From PRS1 sp965250265 (GTDB taxonomy: Bacteria > Bacteroidota > Bacteroidia > Flavobacteriales > Flavobacteriaceae), in the NCBI GenBank assembly GCA_965250265.1, contig CBDFNO010000013.1:248001-312000 (forward strand): a DNA stretch of 64,000 nt, in the 5' to 3' direction. Position numbers and translations under genes: made by a program. Below are positions 54,611 through 63,402 of the stretch, piece after piece; within the stretch, counting starts at the first letter, position 1, and each line of letters starts with the position of its first letter. The notes below the pieces were generated by a model. It did not search any database. It saw nothing but the letters and a program-made list of their open reading frames with translations, and was not told the DNA's origin.

Positions 54611-55492
54611 ATGAAAAAAACTACCCCGCAAAAATTATCTAATCGACTTGCACAATATGGTGCCTTATCTCTTGCCATCGCTGGTGTTGTAGAAGCTAAT
54701 GGACAAATAGTTTACAATAATTGTGATAATGTTTGTAATCCTAATCTCCCTTTTATGGGCGGAATAGGTGATGAGTTTCTTCTAGATTTAGATGGTGATG
54801 GAACTGATGATTTTAGAATTCATCATAATGAGAATAGTAGTATAGGTAGTTTTTCTAGTAGTCTGTTTTTACAACCTCTAAATGATGTAGATAATGAAGC
54901 ATTGGGTACTTTCAGTGTTCTTTCTTCTTATTTCGCCTTTCCCTATGCACTAAATATTGGTGATCCTATTTCGAATATGGCGAGCGGTAATTGGATGAAT
55001 AATAGTTATAGTTCGGCATATATGTCGTTAAACTATGGCTCTCAAGCCGGCACTTGCTCCGTGGGTTATTGGTGTGATGTAGATAATAAATATTTAGGTT
55101 TACGTTTTGACATAAGCGGTGTACGCCATTATGGTTGGGTAAAATTAAGAGTTGATCCTATTGGTGATGTATGGGTTATAAAAGGATACGCATACGAGAA
55201 ATCGCCTGGTGTACTAATTAATGCTGGTGACGGTGATCCATCATTAGGAATTGATGATAATATTTTTTCTGGAGTTAAAATAGTTGCTTTAAATAAAAGT
55301 ATCGCATTGTATAATTTACCACAAACTACAAGCTATAGATTATTTTCTTTAACAGGACAATCTGTTTTAGATGGGAAGATTACGAATAATACGCATGTTA
55401 TAGAAGCAAATACTTTAGCTACTGGAATTTATATAATTGAGTTAAAGGATAAGACTTCTAATGCTGTTATTAGAAAGAAAATAGTGTTGTAA
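54611..55492 (+). CDS. T9SS type A cargo protein, tandem paralogue 3
   Basis: 293-residue exported protein, the most divergent of the three in the centre. It has a longer insert (about 30-130) with four Cys near the mature N-terminus and in TCSVGYWCDVDNKY. The N-terminus KKTTPQKLSNRLAQYGALS, the motif HYGWVKLRVD...VIKGYAYEKSP...INAGD and the C-terminal sorting domain (LFSLTGQSVLDGKI, IRKKIVL) are shared. Its stop is 2 nt from the convergent rlmN stop. Role inferred as surface-exposed, with ligand unknown. Confidence 0.85.
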   Translation: MKKTTPQKLSNRLAQYGALSLAIAGVVEANGQIVYNNCDNVCNPNLPFMGGIGDEFLLDLDGDGTDDFRIHHNENSSIGSFSSSLFLQPLNDVDNEALGTFSVLSSYFAFPYALNIGDPISNMASGNWMNNSYSSAYMSLNYGSQAGTCSVGYWCDVDNKYLGLRFDISGVRHYGWVKLRVDPIGDVWVIKGYAYEKSPGVLINAGDGDPSLGIDDNIFSGVKIVALNKSIALYNLPQTTSYRLFSLTGQSVLDGKITNNTHVIEANTLATGIYIIELKDKTSNAVIRKKIVL

Positions 55493-55494
55493 AT

Positions 55495-56535
55495 TTAACT
55501 TTTATTAGCCAATTGTCCACAAGCAGCATCAATATCTTTGCCTCTACTTCGTCTTAGATTAACTATAATTCCGTTTTTCTCTAAACTATACATATAATTT
55601 TTTATGGTCTCGTTTGTAGCTTGTTGAAACTCACTGTCGTCGATTGGATTATATTCAATAATATTTATTTTACAAGGAATAGATTTGCAAAACCTTACTA
55701 AAGCATCTATATCTTTTTGCGAATCGTTAATTCCGTTCCACACAATATATTCGTAAGTAATTTTTCGTTTTGTCTTGCTGTACCAATATTCCAATGCGTC
55801 TTTTAAATCACTTAAAGGAAAGGTCTCATTAAAAGGCATAATAGATGTTCGCACCTTATCGATTGCCGAATGTAAAGAAACTGCTAGATTAAATTTTACT
55901 TCATCATCTGCCAATTTTTTAATCATTTTTGGCACTCCGGACGTTGAAAGTGTAATACGCTTTGGAGACATCCCCAATCCTTCAGGCGACGTAATTTTGT
56001 CTATAGCCTTAATCACGTTATTGTAATTCATGAGTGGTTCACCCATGCCCATAAACACAATATTACTTAACGGATGATTATAATACAGTCGGCTTTCTTT
56101 ATCAATGGCCACAACTTGATCATAAATCTCATCAGGATTTAGGTTCCGCATACGTTTTAAGCGTGCTGTTGCACAAAACGTACAATCAAGGCTACAACCA
56201 ACTTGAGATGACACACAAGCTGTTGTACGTGTTTTTGTTGGAATTAATACCGATTCTACAATTAAACCATCATGTAATCGTACTGCATTTTTTATTGTTC
56301 CGTCAGAACTTTTCTGAATTGTATCTACTTCTATATGATTGATAACAAAATTATCTTCGAGCATTTGCCTTGTCTCTTTCGAGATATTAGTCATATCTTC
56401 AAAACTATGAGCAGATTTACGCCATAACCATTCGTAAACTTGGTTACCTCGAAAGGGTTTATCATTCTGGTCTACAAAAAAATCCCGTAATTGATCTTTG
56501 GATAGTGCTCGTATGTCTTTTTTCTTAACTGACAT
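55495..56535 (-). CDS. rlmN: 23S rRNA / tRNA adenine-C2 methyltransferase RlmN
   Basis: 346-residue radical-SAM enzyme that methylates A2503 of 23S rRNA and A37 of some tRNAs. The cluster motif is CSLDCTFC (Cys114, 118, 121). The mechanism's second cysteine is in the C-terminal DAACGQLA. FRGNQVYEWLW and GMGEPLMNYNNV are further signatures. It lies downstream of queA but is separated from it by a terminator. Confidence 0.96.
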   Translation of the reverse strand: MSVKKKDIRALSKDQLRDFFVDQNDKPFRGNQVYEWLWRKSAHSFEDMTNISKETRQMLEDNFVINHIEVDTIQKSSDGTIKNAVRLHDGLIVESVLIPTKTRTTACVSSQVGCSLDCTFCATARLKRMRNLNPDEIYDQVVAIDKESRLYYNHPLSNIVFMGMGEPLMNYNNVIKAIDKITSPEGLGMSPKRITLSTSGVPKMIKKLADDEVKFNLAVSLHSAIDKVRTSIMPFNETFPLSDLKDALEYWYSKTKRKITYEYIVWNGINDSQKDIDALVRFCKSIPCKINIIEYNPIDDSEFQQATNETIKNYMYSLEKNGIIVNLRRSRGKDIDAACGQLANKS

Positions 56536-56544
56536 GTTTTAGTC

Positions 56545-56568
56545 AAAAAAGCCTCGCTAAACGAGGCT
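56545..56568 (-). terminator. Terminator after queA
   Basis: A perfect 7-bp stem AGCCTCG / CGAGGCT around CTAAA. On the minus strand it is followed by six T. It sits between the queA stop and the rlmN start. Confidence 0.85.
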
Positions 56569-56578
56569 AAATTTTAAT

Positions 56579-57628
56579 TTATATTATTAACATGGCGTCT
56601 CCGTAACTATAAAACTTATAGCCTTCATCAATAGCTTCTTTATATGCCTTTTTAATAAAATCATGACCAGCAAATGCTGAAGCCATCATTAACAGCGTCG
56701 ATTTTGGAGTATGAAAGTTAGTGATCATACAATTGGCTATACTAAACTCGTAAGGAGGAAAAATAAATTTATTGGTCCAGCCTGTATAATCGTTAAGTGT
56801 TGCGCTTGATGACACTGAACTTTCTACAGCTCTCATAGCAGTTGTCCCTACAGCACAAATTCTTTTCTTGTTTTTTAATGCAGTATTAATAGTTTCTACT
56901 GCAAATTTATCTACAACAATCTCTTCACTGTCCATTTTATGTTTGGATAAATCTTCTACCTCGACTGGGTTGAAAGTTCCCAAACCTACATGCAAGGTAA
57001 TTTCTGCAAAATTTATTCCTTTAATTTCAAGGCGTTTTAATAAATGTTTTGAGAAATGTAATCCAGCAGTAGGAGCAGCTACAGCTCCTTCATTTTTCGC
57101 GAAAATAGTTTGATAACGCTCTTCATCTTCAGGTTCTACATCTCGTTTAATATACTTTGGCAATGGTGTTTTACCAAGTTCATTCAATTTGGTTCTGAAA
57201 TCGTTATATGAACCATCAAATAAAAAACGTAATGTTCTGCCTCTAGATGTTGTGTTGTCTATAACTTCGGCTACTAGAGTATCATCATCTCCAAAATAAA
57301 GTTTATTTCCGATTCTAATTTTTCTGGCAGGATCTACTAATACATCCCAAAGTCGTTGATCTGCATTAAGCTCTCTCAATAAAAACACTTCAATTCTTGC
57401 TCCCGTTTTTTCTTTATTACCAAATAATCTTGCAGGAAATACTTTCGTGTTATTAAGAATCATAACATCATCTTCATCAAAATAATCGATAATATCTTTA
57501 AACTGTTTGTGCTCTATGGTTTCATCTTTACGGTTTAGCACCATTAATCTAGCTTCATCTCTATTTTCTGATGGGTATTCTGCTAATAATTCTTCTGGAA
57601 GGTTAAAGTGAAAGTGTGATAATTTCAT
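56579..57628 (-). CDS. queA: tRNA preQ1(34) S-adenosylmethionine ribosyltransferase-isomerase
   Basis: 349-residue enzyme that transfers and isomerises the ribosyl group of SAM onto preQ1 in tRNA, making epoxyqueuosine. Diagnostic motifs are the N-terminal LPEELLAEYPSENRDEARLM, FPARLFGNK, VAAPTAGLHFS, VGLGTFNPVEVEDLSKHKMDSE and TNFHTPKSTLLMM. The ATG follows a 92-nt leader element shared with the phosphodiesterase-sulfotransferase gene, and a promoter lies about 125 nt upstream, giving an unusually long leader for this organism. Confidence 0.96.
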   Translation of the reverse strand: MKLSHFHFNLPEELLAEYPSENRDEARLMVLNRKDETIEHKQFKDIIDYFDEDDVMILNNTKVFPARLFGNKEKTGARIEVFLLRELNADQRLWDVLVDPARKIRIGNKLYFGDDDTLVAEVIDNTTSRGRTLRFLFDGSYNDFRTKLNELGKTPLPKYIKRDVEPEDEERYQTIFAKNEGAVAAPTAGLHFSKHLLKRLEIKGINFAEITLHVGLGTFNPVEVEDLSKHKMDSEEIVVDKFAVETINTALKNKKRICAVGTTAMRAVESSVSSSATLNDYTGWTNKFIFPPYEFSIANCMITNFHTPKSTLLMMASAFAGHDFIKKAYKEAIDEGYKFYSYGDAMLII

Positions 57629-57720
57629 GTGTTTATATTTATTGTTTTTTTATGGTCACATGCTGTTCGCTATTAGTGACTCCTTTGAGCGACAAACATT
57701 TTAGCATGCTCGTTTCATTT
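57629..57720 (-). promoter_or_regulatory. Leader element copy 2, in the queA 5' leader
   Basis: 92-nt element lying wholly inside the predicted queA 5' untranslated region and touching its ATG. It shares 58 of 67 positions with copy 1 and the pre-ATG decamer. The outer stem CATGCT/AGCATG is perfect here, and an inner TCGCT/AGCGA pairing is possible that copy 1 lacks. No preQ1 riboswitch pattern was recognised in it. Confidence 0.7.
57639..57707 (-). CDS. Putative 22-residue leader peptide, copy 2
   Basis: Frame of pattern MLKxLSLKxxTNSEQHVT plus four variable residues, ending TAA exactly 10 nt before the queA ATG, as in copy 1. The shared stretch differs by Ser/Cys, Glu/Gly and Ile/Val; the other five codon differences are silent. 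It may couple to queA translation. No experimental or homology support is available here beyond the two copies. Confidence 0.4.
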   Translation of the reverse strand: MLKCLSLKGVTNSEQHVTIKKQ

Positions 57721-57749
57721 GTTGTTTTTATTTTATTTTTTGAAAGTGG

Positions 57750-57781
57750 CAAATATACAATCTCAAGATAGGCCTTGTCAA
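57750..57781 (-). promoter_or_regulatory. Bacteroidota-type promoter for queA
   Basis: Minus strand: TTG (57779-57781), a 21-nt spacer, and an exact -7 box TATATTTG (57750-57757). The transcript start near 57743 would place leader element copy 2 entirely within the 5' leader. Confidence 0.65.
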
Positions 57782-57796
57782 GTATTTAAGTGTTTA

Positions 57797-59020
57797 TTAT
57801 TCTCGAATTTTAAAACCTAAGGTTCTTAAGTCACTCCAAAATTCAGGATATGACTTTGAAACTACTAATGCTTCTTTAATAATTATTGGAACTTTTAATG
57901 CTAAAGGTGCAAATGCCATAGCCATCCTATGGTCTTTATAAGTTTCAATTTCAATATCTTCTTTAATCACTTCTGACGTTGATAATTGTAAAGTACTTTG
58001 AGTGATTTTTACTTTTCCTCCTAGTTTTTCAATTTCATTTTTTAAAGCTGAAAGTCGGTCTGTTTCTTTAATTTTTAAAGTGTGAAGTCCCGACAAGAAA
58101 CATTCAATCCCTAATGTAAAACAAGTTACTGCTATGGTTTGAGCTAGATCAGGTGAATTGTTAAGATTAAAGGTTTTGGGTTTTAGATTTTGATTCGTTT
58201 TTTTTAATGTAATTGAATTATTTTTAAAACTTGTTTCTACACCAAACTCTTTATAAATTTCGCTTACAACCGAATCGCCTTGCAATGAATCTTGCTTATA
58301 CGATGTCAATATAATTTCTGTTCCAACATTACTTAATGCAACAATACTATAATAATATGACGCTGATGACCAATCGGATTCAACTATGAGAGTTTTAGAT
58401 TTTGGATATTGTGCTAGCGGATTTATTTTAACAGCATTTTTTCTAAAAGAAGTGACAACACCAATCTCATTCAATAAACTCAAGGTCATTTTAATATAAG
58501 GTATTGACGTAATATCGCCTTTAAGTGTAAGATTTAAGCCTTTTTTTAGTTTTGGAGCTATTAAAAGTAAGGCAGATATATATTGACTACTAACATTAGC
58601 ATTAAGTGTTACTTTACTTTTTGTTAGTGACTTTCCCATAATTTTCAGAGGAGGAAAGCCATCATTTTTATCATACTTAATATCTGCTCCTAATTGCTGT
58701 AATGCATCTACCAATATTTGTATTGGTCTTTCAAGCATTCTGTTTGAACCTGTTAATAGTATTTTCCTTTGGTCTTGAGTTGCAAAGAATGCCGTGAGAA
58801 ATCGCATTGCTGTACCTGCATGATGTATGTCTATAATGTTTTCAGGTGATTGTAATGCCTTTTGCATCAACTTTGAGTCGTCTGAATTTGAAAGGTTTTC
58901 TATCTTAATCGATGGGTATAAAGCCTTTAAAAGTAATAACCTGTTTGATTCGCTCTTCGAACCAGTTACTTTAATTGATGATTGTTTCTTTATAGATGAT
59001 TTTTGTAATGTGAAATTCAT
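57797..59020 (-). CDS. aroA: 3-phosphoshikimate 1-carboxyvinyltransferase (EPSP synthase)
   Basis: 407-residue shikimate-pathway enzyme that joins shikimate-3-phosphate and PEP. Motifs include VTGSKSESNRLLLLKAL, HHAGTAMRFLTAF, LTGSNRMLERPI, NVSSQYISALLLIAP and IKETDRLSALKNEI. A frame extension begins with TTG at 59053, but it runs through a palindromic repeat and ends just past the mazG-like stop, so the ATG starting MNFTLQKSS is chosen. The protein is slightly shorter than enterobacterial AroA, as usual in Bacteroidota. Confidence 0.94.
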   Translation of the reverse strand: MNFTLQKSSIKKQSSIKVTGSKSESNRLLLLKALYPSIKIENLSNSDDSKLMQKALQSPENIIDIHHAGTAMRFLTAFFATQDQRKILLTGSNRMLERPIQILVDALQQLGADIKYDKNDGFPPLKIMGKSLTKSKVTLNANVSSQYISALLLIAPKLKKGLNLTLKGDITSIPYIKMTLSLLNEIGVVTSFRKNAVKINPLAQYPKSKTLIVESDWSSASYYYSIVALSNVGTEIILTSYKQDSLQGDSVVSEIYKEFGVETSFKNNSITLKKTNQNLKPKTFNLNNSPDLAQTIAVTCFTLGIECFLSGLHTLKIKETDRLSALKNEIEKLGGKVKITQSTLQLSTSEVIKEDIEIETYKDHRMAMAFAPLALKVPIIIKEALVVSKSYPEFWSDLRTLGFKIRE

Positions 59021-59028
59021 AGTAAGAG

Positions 59029-59048
59029 ATTCCTGCCTTTGCGGGAAT
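59029..59048. repeat. Short palindromic repeat between the mazG-like gene and aroA
   Basis: ATTCCTGC and GCGGGAAT pair over 8 bp (one G-T) around a CTTT loop, flanked by AGAG and GACA. It has the form of the widespread GTCATTCCCGC...GGAATCTC type dispersed palindrome, likely one member of a genome-wide family. Confidence 0.55.
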
Positions 59049-59055
59049 GACAATA

Positions 59056-59382
59056 TTATTTTAACTTATCGTTATTATGATGTCTATCGTGATCTCTTTT
59101 CGCTTTAAAATCTAATTTCTTATTGAAAGCCTCTTCTAAATTCACACCTGTTTGATTTGCTAAACATAACACAACAAACATAACATCTGCTAATTCTTCA
59201 CCAAGATCTTTGTCTTTATCGCTTTCTTTCTCACTTTGTTCTCCATATCGTCTTGCAATAATACGAGCTACTTCCCCTACTTCTTCGGTAAGTTGAGCCA
59301 TATTGGTGAGCTCATTAAAATAGCGTACTCCATGTGATTTAATCCAATCGTCTACCGCTTGTTGTGCGTTTTGTATGTTCAT
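59056..59382 (-). CDS. MazG-like nucleotide pyrophosphohydrolase
   Basis: 108-residue all-alpha NTP pyrophosphatase of the MazG superfamily. Metal-binding motifs are QLTEEVGEVARIIARRYG (ExxE) and LGEELADVMFVVLCLA (ExxD). It probably hydrolyses noncanonical or excess NTPs in house-cleaning. It lies between aroA (35 nt) and the first DUF3857 gene (4 nt), so is likely co-transcribed with them. Confidence 0.9.
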   Translation of the reverse strand: MNIQNAQQAVDDWIKSHGVRYFNELTNMAQLTEEVGEVARIIARRYGEQSEKESDKDKDLGEELADVMFVVLCLANQTGVNLEEAFNKKLDFKAKRDHDRHHNNDKLK

Positions 59383-59386
59383 ATTA

Positions 59387-61387
59387 TTATTTTCTTGTTA
59401 GCACTACTTTCTCAGCTTCCTTCAAAACACGTTGGTTAAAGAATTCTTTTAATTCTAAATATTTGTAAGCAGGAATTATTGCTGTATTAATTTTAAAGTT
59501 GGTTATTACATTTAGTCCTCCTTCGACTGCACTAATATTAAACAGAAATGAACCCATTTGATCCGGTAAAGATACTTTTTTTGGTTCAGGCATTGAGGTA
59601 ACTTGATATCCTTCAGGTATTTTTATATTGATCATTTTTTTTCTACTATATGGATATACAAAATTAATAGGGTAATTTCTCTCTTCTAATTTAAATGGAT
59701 TCGATTGTAATTTTAGAAAAAGTAAAGGAGATAAATAAATCTCATTACCAATAATATCCACAGCCTCGTCGAATTCAAATGCATAAGTTTCCATTATAGG
59801 TTTAGTTAAATCCTTAACATTTTTTACTTCAAAATCAATTAAATCATCAAATGCATAAGTATTAATTAAATCTTCTACATATTCATCTTTAGTAAATTTT
59901 TTATAGTTCTTTCTATATTTAAAAGCTTCCAAATCGGTAAAAACAGATCTTTGTTTACCTTCTAAACTACCATCCTCATTTATGGTTACATTCATAATTA
60001 CATTTCCTTGACTTGCTTTTTCAGGATATAAATTAATCTTTCTGGTGCGACCATCTTCTAAAACCAAAGTGCCTTCCCAATTTAATGCCCGTTCTGGCAA
60101 CATTCCGGGAATATTCAATTTATCTGTTGCATCTAACAAAATGTCCTTACCTCCAATTTCTGCACAGGCAATTACATAATTAAATCCTTCTAAGGTTGGA
60201 AAAATTGGTATTCCATGCTTTCTTGTACTTACCAAAACCGGATTAATTTTAACGCCACATTCTCTTAACAAAGCAACAAGTAACAAATTTATTTCAGACA
60301 CATTACCTGTATTTTCTTTATATGCTTTTTGAAGCCCATCGTTTGTATACTTACCATAGTTACCATTCCAATTCATCTTATTTTTTACAAAATCAAAGGC
60401 ATTATTGGTAATCTCAAGAGGTGCAGTTCCCATTGATTTTAATCGAGCAGCATCTTCTTTTAAAAACCTTGATTTATTTAATTGCTCTCCAAAATTTTTA
60501 GACTTATTTATGGTTTTAATAACTTCTTTCCATGTAGTAGCATATTTTTTTAATCCACTATTTGGAAATTCTACAGATTGTAGTTCGTAAGTTATTAAAA
60601 ATCGATAGTTATCTATATTATCTACGTACGGCTCTTCTTTTAGTGCCGGAATATCTCTAAGTTCATACTCAGTAACATATTCTTTAGTTTGAATAGTTTC
60701 AGATTTTGTTGCTTGAGTTAAAGCTCTATTTGTAGACTGCTCATAACTTATATTCAAATTTCTTTGTTTTGAATATTCTTTAGGCACTACATTAAAGGCT
60801 CCCTTAGCAACTCTTTTAAAATTAAAATAGTTAACAACTTCTATTTTAGTAAAATAATGTTCGGTAGGTATATCTTCCTGTACAATCAAATCGTCAATTT
60901 TCCAAAAAGGAGAAGTAATCCTGTAAGTCCACTCAACTACCGAACCAACTTTTACATTCGGCATTGTAAAAGAGGTTTGATTATAATTATCTGACATTTC
61001 ATTCTTAAAAATGGCGCTTTTTTTAAGCTTTTCAGCTTTAAGCTTTCCTCCTTCTTTATTATAGGTATAGCCTTTTATACTACTTACTTTCTCTTTATCG
61101 CTGTTAGATTTATACAATCCTATTTCTTCTGTACCATAGTTTAATCCATCTTTATTTAAAATTTTAATACGTTCATGAACTTCTGTAATTAGAATCCAAC
61201 CTTGTGGATGCTCGTAATTAAAATAAGTTCTTCTTGATTTATGAAGAACAACAGCGCTTGCAGATGTATCTTTATCATATACTTTATTTGTTACTTCGTC
61301 TAGTGATACTTTACCAAATTTGTAATTTTGAGCATTAGTAAAATTTATAGCAATTATAGCTACTATAATGAGAATTATTTTTTTCAT
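59387..61387 (-). CDS. DUF3857 / transglutaminase-like secreted protein 1
   Basis: 666-residue exported protein with signal peptide ending near NFTNAQ. An N-terminal DUF3857 beta-sandwich (about 40-270) is followed by a transglutaminase-like domain (about 280-430): GNVSEINLLLVALLRECGVKINPVLVSTR has the region where a catalytic Cys is expected, but Ser/Glu stand there. DATDKLNIPGML gives the Asp. A C-terminal beta domain follows. The probable loss of the catalytic Cys suggests a binding or structural role. Tandem with a second, related gene 11 nt away. Confidence 0.82.
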   Translation of the reverse strand: MKKIILIIVAIIAINFTNAQNYKFGKVSLDEVTNKVYDKDTSASAVVLHKSRRTYFNYEHPQGWILITEVHERIKILNKDGLNYGTEEIGLYKSNSDKEKVSSIKGYTYNKEGGKLKAEKLKKSAIFKNEMSDNYNQTSFTMPNVKVGSVVEWTYRITSPFWKIDDLIVQEDIPTEHYFTKIEVVNYFNFKRVAKGAFNVVPKEYSKQRNLNISYEQSTNRALTQATKSETIQTKEYVTEYELRDIPALKEEPYVDNIDNYRFLITYELQSVEFPNSGLKKYATTWKEVIKTINKSKNFGEQLNKSRFLKEDAARLKSMGTAPLEITNNAFDFVKNKMNWNGNYGKYTNDGLQKAYKENTGNVSEINLLLVALLRECGVKINPVLVSTRKHGIPIFPTLEGFNYVIACAEIGGKDILLDATDKLNIPGMLPERALNWEGTLVLEDGRTRKINLYPEKASQGNVIMNVTINEDGSLEGKQRSVFTDLEAFKYRKNYKKFTKDEYVEDLINTYAFDDLIDFEVKNVKDLTKPIMETYAFEFDEAVDIIGNEIYLSPLLFLKLQSNPFKLEERNYPINFVYPYSRKKMINIKIPEGYQVTSMPEPKKVSLPDQMGSFLFNISAVEGGLNVITNFKINTAIIPAYKYLELKEFFNQRVLKEAEKVVLTRK

Positions 61388-61398
61388 TTTTTGATTGG

Positions 61399-63309
61399 TT
61401 AGTTTATTTTATTTAATACAAACGATGCTTTATCAGCTTTAGCAACTTTTCTCATAAAACTTCTATAAGTGTTGTAATCTTCTTTTTGATAGTCTCCCTT
61501 AAATATTTCAAGTGAACGTTTGTATCTTATTTTTGTATCACTCAGCTTTTCCATTGCAACTTTATAAATACCAAATTGAGTTTTAATTTCTTTGTCTTGA
61601 ATAAGTGTTTCAAACGATAAGTTGTTTGTTAAATTAATAATATATTCATCTTCATCATAAAAACCACGCTGTATTACAAATGGTAATTTACGCGTAGAAT
61701 ACCTTGGAGGTAAACTCGTAAAGCGATTAAACATATTGGGTGAAATTAAAAGTTTTTCGCCTATTGAAGTAGTATAAGTTGGAGCCTTTAAGTCAATTTC
61801 TTCGGTAATTTCAATTCGATCTCTGTTGTTATCAATTTTAATTTTGTCTAATGATAACCCGTTAATATGGCTCCAATAATCTTTATAATGAGTATCTCTA
61901 TCTTTTTGATCACTGTCTACTATACTACGAAGTCTATCATCATATTGGACACCACCAGATTTTGAAGTTACTTTAGCCAAAATCCCTCCTTGGTCATTTA
62001 TGCTAACATCAGCAGTTGTTTTTAAATAACTTTCCTGACTCGTATATACTTTGGTATGCTCAATTCTACCACCTTCAGGTGTTATAACCAAAACATCTCT
62101 GTCATCAGTAGAATTAGCAATATGTCCAAAAGGGACTTTTTGACTTGTGCACTCCAACCAAAATGGTTCATCGTCATTAGGGATTTTTAAAAAAACATGA
62201 TTTCCTTGCATTGCTACAAATTCTGATTCAATATCTTCTAAATCTTGATTACGAACTACTATCGAATAATACGACGAGATTCCTTGACTATCCATTAAAG
62301 CTTTGGTGTAATTGGTTAATGCCTTACAATCGCCATAGCTTACTTCATCAACTTTGGAAGCCAACATTGGCTGCCAACCACCAACACCTAATTGAATACT
62401 AATATATCTGGTTTTATCTTGTACATATTGGTAAATAATTTTTGCCTTTTCAATTGGGTCTTTGATACCTTGAACTAAGTCTGCTATCTCTAATTTTGCA
62501 CTTTCTGGTAAATCATTTCTTCCTTTTAATAAAACGTCATAATTCCATTTCCCAAAATCATTCCAGTTTTCAGCATGACCATCTACATCAACCAATCTAA
62601 ACTTACGAGGAGCAAATTTAACAACTGGAGCAAATTTATTAAATGCTGGACTCATAGATTCCCACTTATATGCTTTTAGGTTTTTCGCTTTAAAATGAAT
62701 TATATTACCATTTGATAAGTTTTCAATGCCGTCACCATCAAGATTAAATTTCTTAATATCTAATGGCACATTTTCATGATTAATAATTTTAAAAGATGAG
62801 TTTTCAGCACTAATAAAATAGCCTTGTACAGGATACCATCTTGGAAAAAAGGCTGTAGAATTAGTCTGTGTTTCTGTTTCAAACACAAATGTAAAAGGAT
62901 AACTTATTGGAGTATAATCTAGTGCTAAAACCCGGTTATCAGAAAACAAATCATTACCAGAATTACTATAGTCTTTAAAATCTTTCTTTTTAAACTTTTT
63001 AATTTCATTCCCAAATGAATTGTAAACAAAAGCATTAATAGATTTAACTCTTATTTCAGGGTCATAATATAAATACGGATTAAGATGTCTCAATCCATTT
63101 TTATTATAAATTGTTATAGCCCTTTTTATTTTAATAGTCATATTATCATAGCTATGCAACTCAATAACAATGTCATGACTTCTAATAACCGCATTTGCAT
63201 TTTCTTTTAGTTCAGGATCAATAGTTAAGAAAGAAAATAGATTGTCTTGCGAAAAGCTGTTGAATGTTATAAACAAAAGTAATACACTCACAAAATTTTT
63301 AATATTCAT
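61399..63309 (-). CDS. DUF3857 / transglutaminase-like secreted protein 2
   Basis: 636-residue exported protein with signal peptide ending near NSFSQ. It has the same plan as its neighbour, but its transglutaminase-like domain keeps a cysteine in the expected place (KVDEVSYGDCKALTNYTKAL), with downstream His in GNHVFLKIP and Asp in the WLECTSQ region less certain. It may be active as a peptidase or amidase at the cell envelope. The TTG at 63315 is rejected in favour of ATG (MNIKNF). The two genes form a paralogous pair. Confidence 0.83.
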   Translation of the reverse strand: MNIKNFVSVLLLFITFNSFSQDNLFSFLTIDPELKENANAVIRSHDIVIELHSYDNMTIKIKRAITIYNKNGLRHLNPYLYYDPEIRVKSINAFVYNSFGNEIKKFKKKDFKDYSNSGNDLFSDNRVLALDYTPISYPFTFVFETETQTNSTAFFPRWYPVQGYFISAENSSFKIINHENVPLDIKKFNLDGDGIENLSNGNIIHFKAKNLKAYKWESMSPAFNKFAPVVKFAPRKFRLVDVDGHAENWNDFGKWNYDVLLKGRNDLPESAKLEIADLVQGIKDPIEKAKIIYQYVQDKTRYISIQLGVGGWQPMLASKVDEVSYGDCKALTNYTKALMDSQGISSYYSIVVRNQDLEDIESEFVAMQGNHVFLKIPNDDEPFWLECTSQKVPFGHIANSTDDRDVLVITPEGGRIEHTKVYTSQESYLKTTADVSINDQGGILAKVTSKSGGVQYDDRLRSIVDSDQKDRDTHYKDYWSHINGLSLDKIKIDNNRDRIEITEEIDLKAPTYTTSIGEKLLISPNMFNRFTSLPPRYSTRKLPFVIQRGFYDEDEYIINLTNNLSFETLIQDKEIKTQFGIYKVAMEKLSDTKIRYKRSLEIFKGDYQKEDYNTYRSFMRKVAKADKASFVLNKIN

Positions 63310-63329
63310 GCACAATAAATTAATCTAAA

Positions 63330-63358
63330 ATTAGGGAGTTAGTAGTATTAGGGAGTTA
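63330..63358. repeat. 12-bp direct repeat in the DUF3857 operon leader
   Basis: ATTAGGGAGTTA occurs twice (63330-63341 and 63347-63358), 17 nt apart, about 20 nt upstream of the ATG at 63309 on the minus strand. It could be a tandem operator or RNA-binding site. Confidence 0.5.
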
Positions 63359-63402
63359 TTCTGCAATATTTAATGCCCCTTTTTTATTTTTGTTATTTAA
63401 AT

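Noticed and set aside
57629..57720. preQ1 riboswitch in the queA leader
   Set aside because: The element does not show the H-type pseudoknot layout of class I preQ1 switches and also occurs before an unrelated gene.
52296..57720. The two leader copies as ends of a composite transposon
   Set aside because: They are direct copies with clean placement at start codons, no target duplication, and no transposase or recombinase between them.
59021..59053. TTG-led extension of aroA
   Set aside because: It is encoded by a dispersed palindrome; the ATG at 59020 gives the normal family start.
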